NCBI GenBank assembly: GCA_036388895.1
Contig: DASVQY010000002.1
Coordinates: forward strand, 248,001-312,000
Direction of reading: 5' to 3'
From: SXVE01 sp036388895
GTDB lineage: Bacteria > Acidobacteriota > Blastocatellia > Pyrinomonadales > Pyrinomonadaceae
DNA length: 64,000 nt
Position 1 is the stretch's first letter. Each line of letters opens with the position of its first letter. The notes beneath the pieces were generated by a model, which did no database searches, was not told the DNA's origin, and worked only from the letters and a program-made list of their open reading frames with translations. Shown piece by piece: positions 1 to 8,756 of this stretch. A program made the position numbers and the translations under genes.

Positions 1-2
1 CT

Positions 3-299
3 ATGAAAAAAATTGCTTTATTTTCAATGTCAGCCGTTTTAGCGGTTGCTTCAATCGGCTGTACGCCGGCTACAAACACAAACACAAACACAAATGCCAA
101 CATCAAAGTGAACACAAATGTGGGTGGCAGCAGCAATGCTAACAGCACTATTGTCGTAACCAACACAAACAATATGGAAACCGGTACGCTTAATACGAAC
201 ACGCATTCAAATGCCAATATGAGCGGCAATATGAATGCTAATAGCGGTAATGCCAATCGCTCTAATACCAACGCCAATACCAACGCGAACAGAAGATAA
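3..299 (+). CDS. Small Asn/Thr-rich lipoprotein
   Basis: A 98-residue protein with a type II signal peptide: a short basic N-region, a hydrophobic stretch and the lipobox ASIGC, with the lipidated Cys at about residue 20. The mature part is almost only Asn, Thr, Ala, Ser and Gly in repeated NT/NA units and has no recognisable domain. It is expected to be anchored in a membrane by lipid with a disordered, neutral tail. The start lies at the window edge, so upstream context and the ribosome binding site cannot be seen. Function unknown. Such Asn/Thr-rich lipoproteins are, to my knowledge, common in Blastocatellia. Confidence 0.7.
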   Translation: MKKIALFSMSAVLAVASIGCTPATNTNTNTNANIKVNTNVGGSSNANSTIVVTNTNNMETGTLNTNTHSNANMSGNMNANSGNANRSNTNANTNANRR

Positions 300-330
300 T
301 TCTTCTGTGTAGATAAAAAAGTATAAATAA

Positions 331-371
331 AAAAAAGAACCTGTTATTTGCGGATCACCAGGTTCTTTTTT
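331..371. terminator. Bidirectional intrinsic terminator
   Basis: A 13-bp perfect stem (AAAAAAGAACCTG at 331-343 with CAGGTTCTTTTTT at 359-371) has A-rich and T-rich flanks. It can stop the lipoprotein gene on the + strand and the aminotransferase on the - strand. Confidence 0.85.
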
Positions 372-385
372 TATTCACTGATCAA

Positions 386-1591
386 TTAAATCTTCGATTT
401 TAATTTTTCCATCCTTTCAGCCGCCGCTTCGAGCGTTTCGTTCTTTTTGCAAAAACAAAACCGAACTTTTTGCGCGCCCAAATTTTTATCGTGATAAAAC
501 GACGAGCCGGGAACAACGGCAACGCCGATTTCCCTAATCAGGTATTTTGTAAATTCGACATCGTTTGCAAATCCGAAATCGGAAATATCCGTCATCACAT
601 AATAAGCGCCTTCGGGCATTTCGCATTTTAATCCGGCTTTCTGCAAAACAGGAACGATGTAATCGCGTTTCTGCTGATATTCGCTTTGCAGCTCCGCGTA
701 ATAACTTTCCGGCAAGCTCAGAGCGTAAGCGCCCGCGTGCTGTAAGGGATTTGCCGCGCCGACGGTCAAAAAATCGTGAACTTTGCGAATCGCGCTTGTA
801 ATATCGGGCGGCGCGATTACGTAACCGACGCGCCAGCCCGTAACCGAATATGTTTTCGACAATGAATTAACGACGATCGTTCGCTCGCGCATTCCGGTAA
901 GCGCTGCCATACAAATGTGGTCGGTTTTTTCTTGTGATTCATTTTTGTAAATAATGTGTTCGTAAATTTCGTCGGTAAAACAAATCGCGTCGAATTCCTT
1001 GCATAAGTCGGCTATAAATTCTAATTCTTCGCGCGTGAAAACTTTTCCGGTCGGATTGTTCGGGTTGCAGATGATAATCGCTTTCGTTTTTTCGTTGAAA
1101 GCGGCGCGAAGCTCGTCTTTTTCGAAATGCCAGCCGTTTGAGGTTTGATAAAGCGGAACGTGAACGGGTTTTGCATCGGAAAGAATCGCGTCCGGCGCGT
1201 AGTTTTCGTAAAACGGCTCGAAAACGACGACTTCTTCGCCCGCGTCAACCGCGGCTAGCATTCCGGCAATCATTCCTTCGGTCGAACCGCACGTCACTGT
1301 GATTTCGGTTTCGGGATCAACGTCCAAACCTAAAAACCATTTCGTTTTTCGGGCAATCGCGTCACGAAAACTTTTGACGCCCCACGTTATCGCGTATTGA
1401 TTGTAATTTTCGGCAATCGCTTCCATCGCCTTGCGCTTAACGTTTTCCGGCGCGGCGAAATCGGGAAATCCCTGTCCGAGATTGACCGCGCCGTATTTCA
1501 CGGCTTCGCGCGTCATCTCACGGATAACGGATTCGGTAAAACTCGCGGCTTTCTTAGATATGCGATTCTTGATTTGTTTCGTTTGCGTCAT
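386..1591 (-). CDS. PLP-dependent aminotransferase, class I/II
   Basis: A fold-type I aminotransferase of about 401 residues, most like the methionine / kynurenine-type aminotransferases (YbdL/KAT group). Visible family features are NLGQGFPDF near the N-terminus, the NPNNPTGKVF loop at about 176-185, the FTDEIYEH segment, the Schiff-base lysine K246 in SLSKTYSVTGWR, and the carboxylate-binding Arg in the C-terminal domain. It transfers an amino group from an amino acid to a 2-oxoacid in the cytoplasm; the real substrate cannot be read from sequence. A GTG eight codons upstream (1615) lies inside a palindromic repeat, so the ATG at 1591 is preferred. Confidence 0.85.
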   Translation of the reverse strand: MTQTKQIKNRISKKAASFTESVIREMTREAVKYGAVNLGQGFPDFAAPENVKRKAMEAIAENYNQYAITWGVKSFRDAIARKTKWFLGLDVDPETEITVTCGSTEGMIAGMLAAVDAGEEVVVFEPFYENYAPDAILSDAKPVHVPLYQTSNGWHFEKDELRAAFNEKTKAIIICNPNNPTGKVFTREELEFIADLCKEFDAICFTDEIYEHIIYKNESQEKTDHICMAALTGMRERTIVVNSLSKTYSVTGWRVGYVIAPPDITSAIRKVHDFLTVGAANPLQHAGAYALSLPESYYAELQSEYQQKRDYIVPVLQKAGLKCEMPEGAYYVMTDISDFGFANDVEFTKYLIREIGVAVVPGSSFYHDKNLGAQKVRFCFCKKNETLEAAAERMEKLKSKI

Positions 1592-1596
1592 AAGAA

Positions 1597-1680
1597 AATT
1601 TAACCACAGATGCACGCAAATAACACAGTTAAAAAATAGATTTTCTAACTACATTTACTTGCGTTCTCCGGTGATCAATA
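1597..1680. repeat. Imperfect palindromic intergenic repeat
   Basis: The gap between the TonB receptor gene and the aminotransferase is an imperfect palindrome. The left arm (CACAGATGCACGCAAATAAC...) and the reverse complement of the right arm (CACCGGAGAACGCAAGTAAA...) align over about 33 bases. Similar palindromes with other unit sequences occur in many gaps of this window. Confidence 0.55.
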
Positions 1681-1682
1681 TT

Positions 1683-4145
1683 TTACTCTTTCGCGCCGAA
1701 GCGAAATGTCAAACCGATGTTGACCGTGAACGGATAGCCCGGTGTCGCGTGAATTCTTTCAATAACATCAGCGTTCGGCGAAACGCGCGATTCGAAATAG
1801 TTCTGCGTTTCGTAATAACGTTTGTTGAAAAGATTATCAATCGAAAAGTTCAAATCAGCCCATTTTTTGAGGCGTTTCGACAGGCTGAAATCAACAACGT
1901 CGTGCCCGGCGGCTCGTATGTTTTCGTTTTCGCCGTCGAGACGATAACTCGAAATATGACGCCAGCTTAAAGAGGAATTGAAACCGCGCAGCTCAGACAA
2001 AACGATGCTGCCGTTAGCAACCGTTTTCGGCGCGCTGTCAACGATGACGCGCCGCCGCGCATTGTTGTCGAAATAAAACTCGCCCGGATAAAATGCTCGT
2101 AAAACTTGAGTCAAACCGGCATTGAAACTCAAAAAACGATTGAACCGAATCGAATTTCGCAGCTCGAATCCGTATGAGCGCGAGAGACCGGCAAATTCTA
2201 TCGAACCGTCGTCGGGAATATAAACCTGTTCGTTCGAGCGATCAATAAAAAAGAAGCTCGCCACACCGGAAAAACGGCGCGAATTATAGCTCGTTCCGGT
2301 TTGATAAAAATCGGTCGTTGAGATTTTCGGCGCATCCGGGTTTCTGACAACGCCGCGCGCGTCCTGCGAGGAAATTCCGCGTCCGTAATTTAAGTAAAAC
2401 GTCATCGGAAAAGTCTCGAACGGCGACAGAGCGACGGCGGCTTTCGGCTGAAAACGTCCCGCGCCTTCTTTTCCGTCGAGAGTCAAACAGGAAGTGTCGA
2501 AATCGGAAAACTGAGCACAAGAAAATTTAAGGCTGTTCTGCTCGTTTCTTTTCATTTCTTCCGCGCCGCCAAGTTCGAAGCCGTTTACGTCAAAAGTAAA
2601 ATAATCGAACCGCAAACCTAAATCAACGCGCAGATGCCCGTTGAAAAAATTCATTGAATTTTGAACGTAACCGGCATAGTTATTCACTTTTGCGTCAGCT
2701 TTCGTGTAAAGCACATTCGGATTGTTAATGTTTTCCGGCAAAAATTTACGGTTCGGATTTCGATTGATCGAGGGGTAAAGACCGACGTTGATTTGATTAA
2801 AATGAGTGTTTCCGCCGACGGTTAAAAGCGACTGCACGCCGAATATTTTATAAGGCTGAAAGAATTGAACGTTTGCGCCTTCTTGTAATCGTGAATCGTG
2901 CTGCTGAATCTCGTCGCCGTAAATCGGGTCGGCTGTAAAGAACGTAAAATTTGAAAATAAATCGAAAAGCGAGCGCGAGACAAAAGCGTCGGCTTTCAGC
3001 GTCGCGCCGGAGGTGAATTCTTTACGGAAGTAAGTTCCGAGCGTTCCGATTTTGATTTTACCCCCGTTTTCCGGGTCAATAAAACCGAAACGGTCAAGTT
3101 CGCCGCTCGCAACCAAATCGAGTGGAATCTGCCCCGACGAGAAAAAATCGTTGCGCCCGAAATTCACTTTTACGCCGAAAGCCTGTTTGTCGCTGAATTT
3201 ATAAGTGAAATTTCCCGTTACATTGTCGCGCCTGTAACGCAGCGGATTTTCAAAAGGTCCGTCCGTATAACTCGGTTCGTAAGCGATGAAAGCCTCAACG
3301 TTTTTAACTTTCGGGCTGTAAGCGAAAAATCCGCGAAGCGTATTAAAACTTCCGCCTTGAATTCGCGCCGTCAAAAGATTCGGCAAACTCTCGCGCTGGC
3401 GAATTTGTACCACACCCAAACCGGAAAAATCGCCGTAAGCGGCTGAAAAGGGTCCGTTAATGATCGAAACGTCCTGAACAAGTTCGGGCGAAAGCGATTT
3501 CAAGTTTCCCAGATAACCTTGTCCGTGTCCCTGCGTTCCTTGATTTTGCTGAACGTTATCAACCAGAATTTTTACTCCGCCGTTTACTCCGCCGTGATCC
3601 GTGTTGAAACCGAAGCGCCGAATTTCCAGAGATTTTCCGCCGCCTTCGTGCTGTCCGGCGTTTATTCCAGCGTGCAGAGTTTGGATTAATTGATCGTCGC
3701 GCCCGAAAAGCGTGTTGTTGTAAACAGATTGATTGCGGCGTTCGATGTCAGGAGTGAGTGCATCGTCTTCAATAACGACCGATTCGTTTATCGGCGGAAC
3801 GACGAACGAAACTTTTATCTGTACATTTTCCAATTTATCGGCAGGAGAAAAAACGCGCATAACCGGTTCGATATTATTCCCGGAAAATCTGACCGACAAA
3901 ATTTCAGTCGGAACCTGAACTGTAAACGCGCCTTCAGAATCACTTATGGCGGTGATTTTTCCGTTTGAAGTTTCAATCTCAACGGTTACTTTCGGCACGA
4001 GTTCAAATTGCTGCGTTAAAACTGTACCTGAAAACGTTCGCGTGTTTTGCGCGAACAGACTTATATTCAACAAAAACAAAATCGTAAAAATTGCTTTTAG
4101 CCAATTAATTGAGAAATTTATTGATAATAAACGGAGTTTTCTCAT
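1683..4145 (-). CDS. TonB-dependent outer-membrane receptor, probably nickel-regulated
   Basis: An 820-residue outer-membrane receptor. It has a signal peptide (about 1-32, ending SLFAQ), a carboxypeptidase-regulatory-like beta-sandwich (about 36-110), a plug domain (about 150-250, with the motif INGPFSAAYGDFSGLG typical of plugs) and a 22-strand-type barrel rich in aromatic residues to the C-terminus. The family imports ligands through the outer membrane using TonB energy. The gene lies just downstream of nikR on the same strand, and a NikR-type inverted repeat sits 62-98 bases before its start codon. The inference is that it takes up nickel or a nickel chelate, like NikR-controlled receptors of Helicobacter. 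The plug contains His residues in NTDHGG and GTQGHGQGYL, which could matter for metal but prove nothing. Confidence 0.85.
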   Translation of the reverse strand: MRKLRLLSINFSINWLKAIFTILFLLNISLFAQNTRTFSGTVLTQQFELVPKVTVEIETSNGKITAISDSEGAFTVQVPTEILSVRFSGNNIEPVMRVFSPADKLENVQIKVSFVVPPINESVVIEDDALTPDIERRNQSVYNNTLFGRDDQLIQTLHAGINAGQHEGGGKSLEIRRFGFNTDHGGVNGGVKILVDNVQQNQGTQGHGQGYLGNLKSLSPELVQDVSIINGPFSAAYGDFSGLGVVQIRQRESLPNLLTARIQGGSFNTLRGFFAYSPKVKNVEAFIAYEPSYTDGPFENPLRYRRDNVTGNFTYKFSDKQAFGVKVNFGRNDFFSSGQIPLDLVASGELDRFGFIDPENGGKIKIGTLGTYFRKEFTSGATLKADAFVSRSLFDLFSNFTFFTADPIYGDEIQQHDSRLQEGANVQFFQPYKIFGVQSLLTVGGNTHFNQINVGLYPSINRNPNRKFLPENINNPNVLYTKADAKVNNYAGYVQNSMNFFNGHLRVDLGLRFDYFTFDVNGFELGGAEEMKRNEQNSLKFSCAQFSDFDTSCLTLDGKEGAGRFQPKAAVALSPFETFPMTFYLNYGRGISSQDARGVVRNPDAPKISTTDFYQTGTSYNSRRFSGVASFFFIDRSNEQVYIPDDGSIEFAGLSRSYGFELRNSIRFNRFLSFNAGLTQVLRAFYPGEFYFDNNARRRVIVDSAPKTVANGSIVLSELRGFNSSLSWRHISSYRLDGENENIRAAGHDVVDFSLSKRLKKWADLNFSIDNLFNKRYYETQNYFESRVSPNADVIERIHATPGYPFTVNIGLTFRFGAKE

Positions 4146-4206
4146 AAAATATTCTAAATATAAAAATGTAAATGCGGAAACTATTATAAACAGAATTTTA
4201 TTCTAA

Positions 4207-4243
4207 CATTCGTGTCACAAAATTAAAATTCGTAACACGAATG
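4207..4243. promoter_or_regulatory. Probable NikR operator
   Basis: CATTCGTGTCAC and GTAACACGAATG are inverted with 13 bases between them; 11 of 12 positions are complementary. The core GTGTCAC-N13-GTAACAC fits the NikR motif GTGTTAC-N12/13-GTAACAC that I recall being described for archaea and deltaproteobacteria. A second, overlapping palindrome, ATTCGTAACACGAAT, occupies 4228-4242, and an imperfect copy (ATTCGCTACGAGAAT) lies at 4256-4270. The site is between nikR and the receptor gene, where it would control the receptor. Confidence 0.7.
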
Positions 4244-4290
4244 CGTAAAAAAGTAATTCGCTACGAGAATAGAAACGGATTCAAACTATT

Positions 4291-4716
4291 TTAGTTTGTG
4301 ATGCCAGATGACGGGAGAGTAAGAAACAACTTTCCGTTTTTGATTCCTTTCAAGCTCAAAAGACTATTCGCCAATTCGACAATTTCCGAAACAATTCCGC
4401 GTAATGCGATAATTTCCATACAATCGTCATGACTGACGTGCAGGTGCATTACAGACAAAATAATATCGTGAAAATCGTGCTGCAAAGCGCCCATTTCCTG
4501 CGCCAGATTTTTAGCGTGATGGTCGTAAACGAGCGTTAAACTTCCCAAAGCCTGTATGTCTTGCTGCGTTTCAATTTTTTGTTGAATTAAAGTATCGCGG
4601 ATAAGATCGCGCAGCGCTTCTGAACGTGTCGCGTAACCACGTTCAGCAATTAAACGGTCGTAATTTTCCAGCAAGTCCGGGGCAATGCTAACTCCAAAAC
4701 GAATTATGTCGCTCAA
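4291..4716 (-). CDS. nikR: Nickel-responsive transcriptional regulator NikR
   Basis: A 141-residue protein with the two-domain NikR plan: an N-terminal ribbon-helix-helix DNA-binding domain (IIRFGVSIAPDLLENYD, about 4-45) and a C-terminal ACT-like nickel-binding domain. The high-affinity nickel ligands of E. coli NikR (H76, H87, H89, C95) correspond by spacing to H80, H91, H93 and C99 in the segment HLHVSHDDC. With nickel bound it represses uptake genes. The start is TTG at 4716, chosen because GAGGAG lies at the right distance upstream and the protein begins as usual for the family. It is followed by the receptor gene with an operator-like palindrome between them. Confidence 0.93.
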   Translation of the reverse strand: MSDIIRFGVSIAPDLLENYDRLIAERGYATRSEALRDLIRDTLIQQKIETQQDIQALGSLTLVYDHHAKNLAQEMGALQHDFHDIILSVMHLHVSHDDCMEIIALRGIVSEIVELANSLLSLKGIKNGKLFLTLPSSGITN

Positions 4717-4763
4717 ATTCTCTCCTCAAAAATGTTTATTTGATTTGAAAAATATATCACTAA

Positions 4764-4799
4764 AAAATAAAGACGAGTAGAATCACCCGCCTTTATTTT
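4764..4799 (-). terminator. Intrinsic terminator of glf
   Basis: A 9-bp stem AAAATAAAG (4764-4772) / CTTTATTTT (4791-4799) with a partly paired loop. Read on the minus strand it ends in T residues just after the glf stop codon and separates the polysaccharide genes from nikR. Confidence 0.65.
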
Positions 4800-4821
4800 C
4801 AAAAACAAGTTGTTTTTATAT

Positions 4822-6027
4822 TTATTTTACCATAACGGCATTACCGTTGACTTTAATGTTCGCGGGCAAATTTCCTTTACCGTCACTTTTCGCGCTATTG
4901 TTCGTCGCTGTAGCAACCACAGCCGCTTCTTTGCGTTTTTTGCCAACGATTTTGCCATAAACGGTTAACGCCTGCGCGACGATTTGATCCATATTGTAAT
5001 ATTTATAAGTCGCCAAGCGTCCGACAAAATGAACGTCCGGTCGTCCTTCAGCAAGCGTTTTGTATTTCGCATACAACTCAGCGTTTTCCGAACGCGGAAT
5101 CGGATAATAAGGATCGCCTTCGGCTTGCGGATATTCGTAAACGATGCTCGTTTTCTTGTGTTCCTGTCCGGTCAAATACTTGAATTCCGTGATTCGCGTA
5201 TAAGGCTGTTCGTTCGGATAATTGACAACCGGCGCACTCTGGAATTTTTCTGTATCGTGCGTTTCGTGTTTGAATTCGAGCGAACGATACGGCAATTTTC
5301 CGTAACGATAATTGAAAAACGAGTCAACCGGTCCGGTGTAAACCATTTCGCGATACGGAATATCATTTGCTATTTCGCGATAATCGCAATTAAGCATAAT
5401 TTTGATATTCGGATTATCGAGCATATTTTCAAACATCCGAGTGTAGCCATGTTTCGGCATTGCCTGATATGAATCCGTAAAATAGCGGTCGTCGCGGTTC
5501 GTGCGGGTTGGAACGCGCGCCGTCACCGAAGCGTCGAGTTCCGACGGATCGAGTCCCCATTGTTTGCGCGTGTAGTTGCGGAAGAATTTTTCGTAAAGTT
5601 CGCGTCCTACTTTTGAAACAACGACATCTTCCGATGTTTTTATCTGATCTTTTTTCTCCGCCAGCGATTCTAAAAACTTCTCAACTTCAAATGCCGTTAA
5701 ATTCAAGCCGTATAGTTTATTAATTGTATCGAGATTTATCGGCATCGGGACGAGCATTCCGTCAACCGACGCTAAAACTCTGTGCTGGTATTCGCGCCAT
5801 TCGGTAAATCTGGAAAGATAATCGAAAACATCTTTCGAGTTTGTGTGGAAAATATGCGGTCCGTATTTATGAATCAAAATGCCTTCGTCATTGTAATAAT
5901 CGTAAGCATTTCCCGCGATATGCGGGCGCTTATCGCAAATCAAGACCTTTTTTCCGGAGCCATTTGCCAATCTTTCTGCCAGAACACTTCCGGCGAAACC
6001 AGCTCCTACAATCAAATAATCAAACAT
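4822..6027 (-). CDS. glf: UDP-galactopyranose mutase
   Basis: A 401-residue flavoprotein that converts UDP-galactopyranose to UDP-galactofuranose for cell-surface polysaccharide. An FAD-binding Rossmann motif begins the protein (LIVGAGFAGSVLAERLA). HIAGNAYD, the KYGPHIFHT segment, NYTRKQWGLDPSEL, and YNMDQIVAQALT near the C-terminus are all characteristic of Glf. The last 30 or so residues (Ala/Thr/Asn-rich, ending NGNAVMVK) extend beyond the usual end of the family. A glycosyltransferase gene lies immediately upstream in the same direction, 47 bases away, so the two are probably co-transcribed. Confidence 0.95.
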   Translation of the reverse strand: MFDYLIVGAGFAGSVLAERLANGSGKKVLICDKRPHIAGNAYDYYNDEGILIHKYGPHIFHTNSKDVFDYLSRFTEWREYQHRVLASVDGMLVPMPINLDTINKLYGLNLTAFEVEKFLESLAEKKDQIKTSEDVVVSKVGRELYEKFFRNYTRKQWGLDPSELDASVTARVPTRTNRDDRYFTDSYQAMPKHGYTRMFENMLDNPNIKIMLNCDYREIANDIPYREMVYTGPVDSFFNYRYGKLPYRSLEFKHETHDTEKFQSAPVVNYPNEQPYTRITEFKYLTGQEHKKTSIVYEYPQAEGDPYYPIPRSENAELYAKYKTLAEGRPDVHFVGRLATYKYYNMDQIVAQALTVYGKIVGKKRKEAAVVATATNNSAKSDGKGNLPANIKVNGNAVMVK

Positions 6028-6074
6028 CTTTTTAATTCCCCTTTATTCGTTAAATTTAATTTCTTTTTTATAAA

Positions 6075-7238
6075 CTACACGGCATTCGCCGCCGCTTTAC
6101 CCGATTTGGCAACCGCCTCATCAATCAAACCTTTCATTTTCGTATATGTTTTATCCCAAGAATTATACGACAAAAACTCGTCGGCTTTCTGTATTCTATC
6201 TGACAAAGAGTCCTTGAGCGCATTTTCACAAGCGGAGACAAATTCTTCGGCTGTCGAAGCGATTTGAACCAATCCAAGATCGCCATAAGGTCGAACAACG
6301 TCGCGAATCGGCGTTGAAACGACGGGTTTGCCCGCCGCCAAATATTCGGGCGTTTTCGTCGGACTTATGTATTTGGTTGATTCGTTCATCGCAAAAGGCA
6401 TAATGGCAACGTCCCACCCGGCGATGTAAGCCGGAAGTTCCTTGTAATCCTTTCCGCCGAGATAATGAATATTACTGCGGCGCGGCAAATCTTCATCGCT
6501 GATTTTTACAACCGGACCGATCATTACGAATTGCCAATCGGGGCGCAGCTCAGCCATTTTTCCGAGCATTTCGATGTCCATTCGCTCGTCAATCACGCCG
6601 CAGAAGCCGAGGCGCGGATGCGGAATCGAAGATTGATCCGGCTTTTCTTCCGTTATATTACGCGCTTGATTGAAGTGTTTCGTATCAATGCTCGAAGGAA
6701 AAGCGTGAATATTGTGATGCCGGTCGCGTTTTGCTTCGTAAATGCTCTGCCCGCCGGTGAAAACCACGTCGGCTTTTTCCAACAACAGTCGTTCGTTTTC
6801 TAACAGTTCGGGCGGCGCAAACTTGAAAGCTGACAATTCATCCATACAATCGAAAACAATTGCCGTTGGTTGCAGCTCGTCGGCGAAATTCATCGCCATC
6901 GGCGTATAAAACCACAAGACATAATCGTTTATGACGTTCGAGTTAATTAATTCTGAAAGCATTTCGCGCTGAATGCCGTTCACGTCACGATTTTTACGGT
7001 CGGAATTTGAAATGCGCGGTACCGCGACGTATAAATTATCTTCGCGGCGGCTGACATCGAGGCGCGTAGGTTCGTCTGAAAAAATCGGTTCTTCAAAAAA
7101 GAAAACGCGAGAATCGCGAGCAAAGCGGCTCAAAAGGTGCTGCGGGCGCTGATAAACAAAATCCCAGCGCAGATGTGAAAGGCAAATTACATCTGACGAA
7201 TCAGTTGTATTAATTTGATTTCCTTCTTTTTCGTTCAT
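6075..7238 (-). CDS. Glycosyltransferase (GT-B type) of the galactofuranose locus
   Basis: A 387-residue glycosyltransferase of the GT-B fold. The N-terminal part carries HLRWDFVYQRPQHLLSRFA, typical of a family that often sits beside glf. The C-terminal nucleotide-sugar domain has LGFCGVIDERMD, WDVAIMPFA and the TPEYLAAGKPVVSTPIRDV segment with the donor-binding Glu region. It is predicted to move a sugar, plausibly galactofuranose, onto a polysaccharide or lipid; donor and acceptor are not determined by sequence. The start ATG at 7238 has GGAG about 10 bases upstream. It is transcribed towards glf from the AT-rich gap at 7239-7726. Confidence 0.8.
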   Translation of the reverse strand: MNEKEGNQINTTDSSDVICLSHLRWDFVYQRPQHLLSRFARDSRVFFFEEPIFSDEPTRLDVSRREDNLYVAVPRISNSDRKNRDVNGIQREMLSELINSNVINDYVLWFYTPMAMNFADELQPTAIVFDCMDELSAFKFAPPELLENERLLLEKADVVFTGGQSIYEAKRDRHHNIHAFPSSIDTKHFNQARNITEEKPDQSSIPHPRLGFCGVIDERMDIEMLGKMAELRPDWQFVMIGPVVKISDEDLPRRSNIHYLGGKDYKELPAYIAGWDVAIMPFAMNESTKYISPTKTPEYLAAGKPVVSTPIRDVVRPYGDLGLVQIASTAEEFVSACENALKDSLSDRIQKADEFLSYNSWDKTYTKMKGLIDEAVAKSGKAAANAV

Positions 7239-7726
7239 TCATATCACTCCGGTTTCAAATATTCTGCACACTTAAACAATACTTAATACGGTTATAGCAT
7301 TAATCTAAACAAAAAAATATTGTAATAACTTTAGCGAATTATGAGATATCAATTTTCGTGCCATAAATATGTAAATAAAAGAATATTTTTATTACTCAAT
7401 AAAATCAACATCGAAACACAAAACATTGAGTTCGGCTAAAAATACAGGCTGATACAAAACATAAAATTCTGCACTAAAATAAAACATCAAACGAGCTGAA
7501 AACTTTGTTTTATGTAGCGTAATATTTCATAAATATTATTTGTTCCGGCGACCGTTCAAGCACAGTTTACAACCGCGATATTAAATTTTTGAGAATTATG
7601 AATTTATAAACGTTTGTTCAACAAAATACGCTTGATACAATGAATTTCAAATACAGTCCCGAGGCAGTTTTTAATTATTTGATTGGCACATATTTTTCAA
7701 AAACTTTAATATCGTTAACTTAGGTT
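7239..7726. other. AT-rich divergent intergenic region
   Basis: 488 bases between divergent genes, strongly AT-rich, without a credible reading frame or RNA gene. It should hold promoters for both sides. The only promoter I can point to is on the + strand at 7614-7641. No strong inverted repeat or known riboswitch was seen. Confidence 0.5.
7614..7641 (+). promoter_or_regulatory. Possible sigma-70 promoter
   Basis: TTGTTC (7614-7619), 16 bases, then TACAAT (7636-7641), about 85 bases before the DUF4380 gene. The match is moderate and found by eye in AT-rich DNA, so it is weak evidence. Confidence 0.3.
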
Positions 7727-8581
7727 ATGGAAACGATTCAATATAACGATTTTTCAAATTGCCTTCGTCTGACTAACGGTGAAATAGAGATTTTTTTAAC
7801 GACAGAAGTTGGTCCGCGAATCGTCGGTTACGCTTTCTGCGGCAGCGATAATATTTTAGGTCTTCACCCGCAAGCAAAAGTCGAAACCGATCTCGGCGTG
7901 TGGAAGCCTTACGGCGGGCACCGTTTGTGGATTGCGCCGGAAAATATGCCGAACAGTTACGCGCCCGACAATTCGCCGGTGGAATATGTTTTCGATTCGC
8001 AAAACAATTCAGTCAAATTGATTCAGTCGGTCGAACCGGTCACAAACACTCAAAAAGAAATTTCGGTTTCATTGAACGAGTCGGGCAGCGGCGTTCGCAT
8101 CAACCACAAAATTACAAATCGCGGCGCAGCTTCAATCGAGCTCGCTGCATGGGCGCTGACGATTATGCGCGGCGGCGGCGAAGTTTTCGTTCCGAACGAG
8201 CCTTTTGCGCCTTACAGTGGAGAAACGCTTCTGCCGGTCAGAAATCTGACTTGTTGGTCTTACACTGATTTTACGGATTCTCGGTGGCAGTTTGAAAGGG
8301 ATTTCATTCGGTTAAAAGTAGACGAAAATAAGCCGGAGCCGCAAAAAATCGGAGTTCAAAATAAACAGGGCTGGGCGATGTATCGTTTTGAAAATCTGGA
8401 ATTCGTTAAGCGTTTTGAATACGTAGAAAATGCAATTTACCCCGATTTGAATTCAAATACCGAAGTTTACACTGCCGGTTCTTTTGTCGAAATCGAATCG
8501 CTCTCGCCTTTGCAGCGGCTCGCGCCGGGCGAATCAGTTGAACACCGCGAATTTTGGGAATTGAAAATGATTTCGCATTAA
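7727..8581 (+). CDS. DUF4380-family protein, galactose-mutarotase-like fold
   Basis: A 284-residue cytoplasmic-looking protein without a signal peptide. The order of motifs (TEVGPRIVGYAF, YGGHRLWIAPE, a central ELAAWALTIMRGGG segment, SYTDFTDSRWQFE) matches my recollection of DUF4380, which has a beta-sandwich related to galactose mutarotases. The position among glf, glycosyltransferase and galE suggests a role with sugars, perhaps as an epimerase or binding protein, but no activity is established. It stands alone between divergent and convergent neighbours and ends at a long-stem terminator. Confidence 0.7.
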   Translation: METIQYNDFSNCLRLTNGEIEIFLTTEVGPRIVGYAFCGSDNILGLHPQAKVETDLGVWKPYGGHRLWIAPENMPNSYAPDNSPVEYVFDSQNNSVKLIQSVEPVTNTQKEISVSLNESGSGVRINHKITNRGAASIELAAWALTIMRGGGEVFVPNEPFAPYSGETLLPVRNLTCWSYTDFTDSRWQFERDFIRLKVDENKPEPQKIGVQNKQGWAMYRFENLEFVKRFEYVENAIYPDLNSNTEVYTAGSFVEIESLSPLQRLAPGESVEHREFWELKMISH

Positions 8582-8643
8582 AACAATTTGAGATTTCTCG
8601 ATTTAAGATTTGGAAATTGAGTTAAGGACGAAAGAATCAAGCG

Positions 8644-8708
8644 AAAAAAGCACAAAACTCGCAAAATAGAACTTTCGGTAAAACCATTTGCGAGTTTTGT
8701 GCTTTTTT
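8644..8708. terminator. Long-stem bidirectional terminator
   Basis: A perfect 22-bp stem: AAAAAAGCACAAAACTCGCAAA (8644-8665) pairs with its complement at 8687-8708. T- or A-runs at both ends let it work in either direction between the converging DUF4380 and galE genes. Confidence 0.85.
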
Positions 8709-8756
8709 GCCTCTATTTACAAATAAATCTCGATAAACTGAAATTCATTTTCGATA

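Noticed and set aside
2284..2520. Long antisense open frames within the TonB receptor, gyrB, lon and other genes
   Set aside because: They follow from codon bias of the real genes, lack ribosome binding sites, and are rich in Arg/Ser/Phe without domain similarity.
7239..7726. Riboswitch or small RNA in the large gap upstream of the glycosyltransferase
   Set aside because: No conserved riboswitch core or strong stem was found; the region is simply AT-rich.
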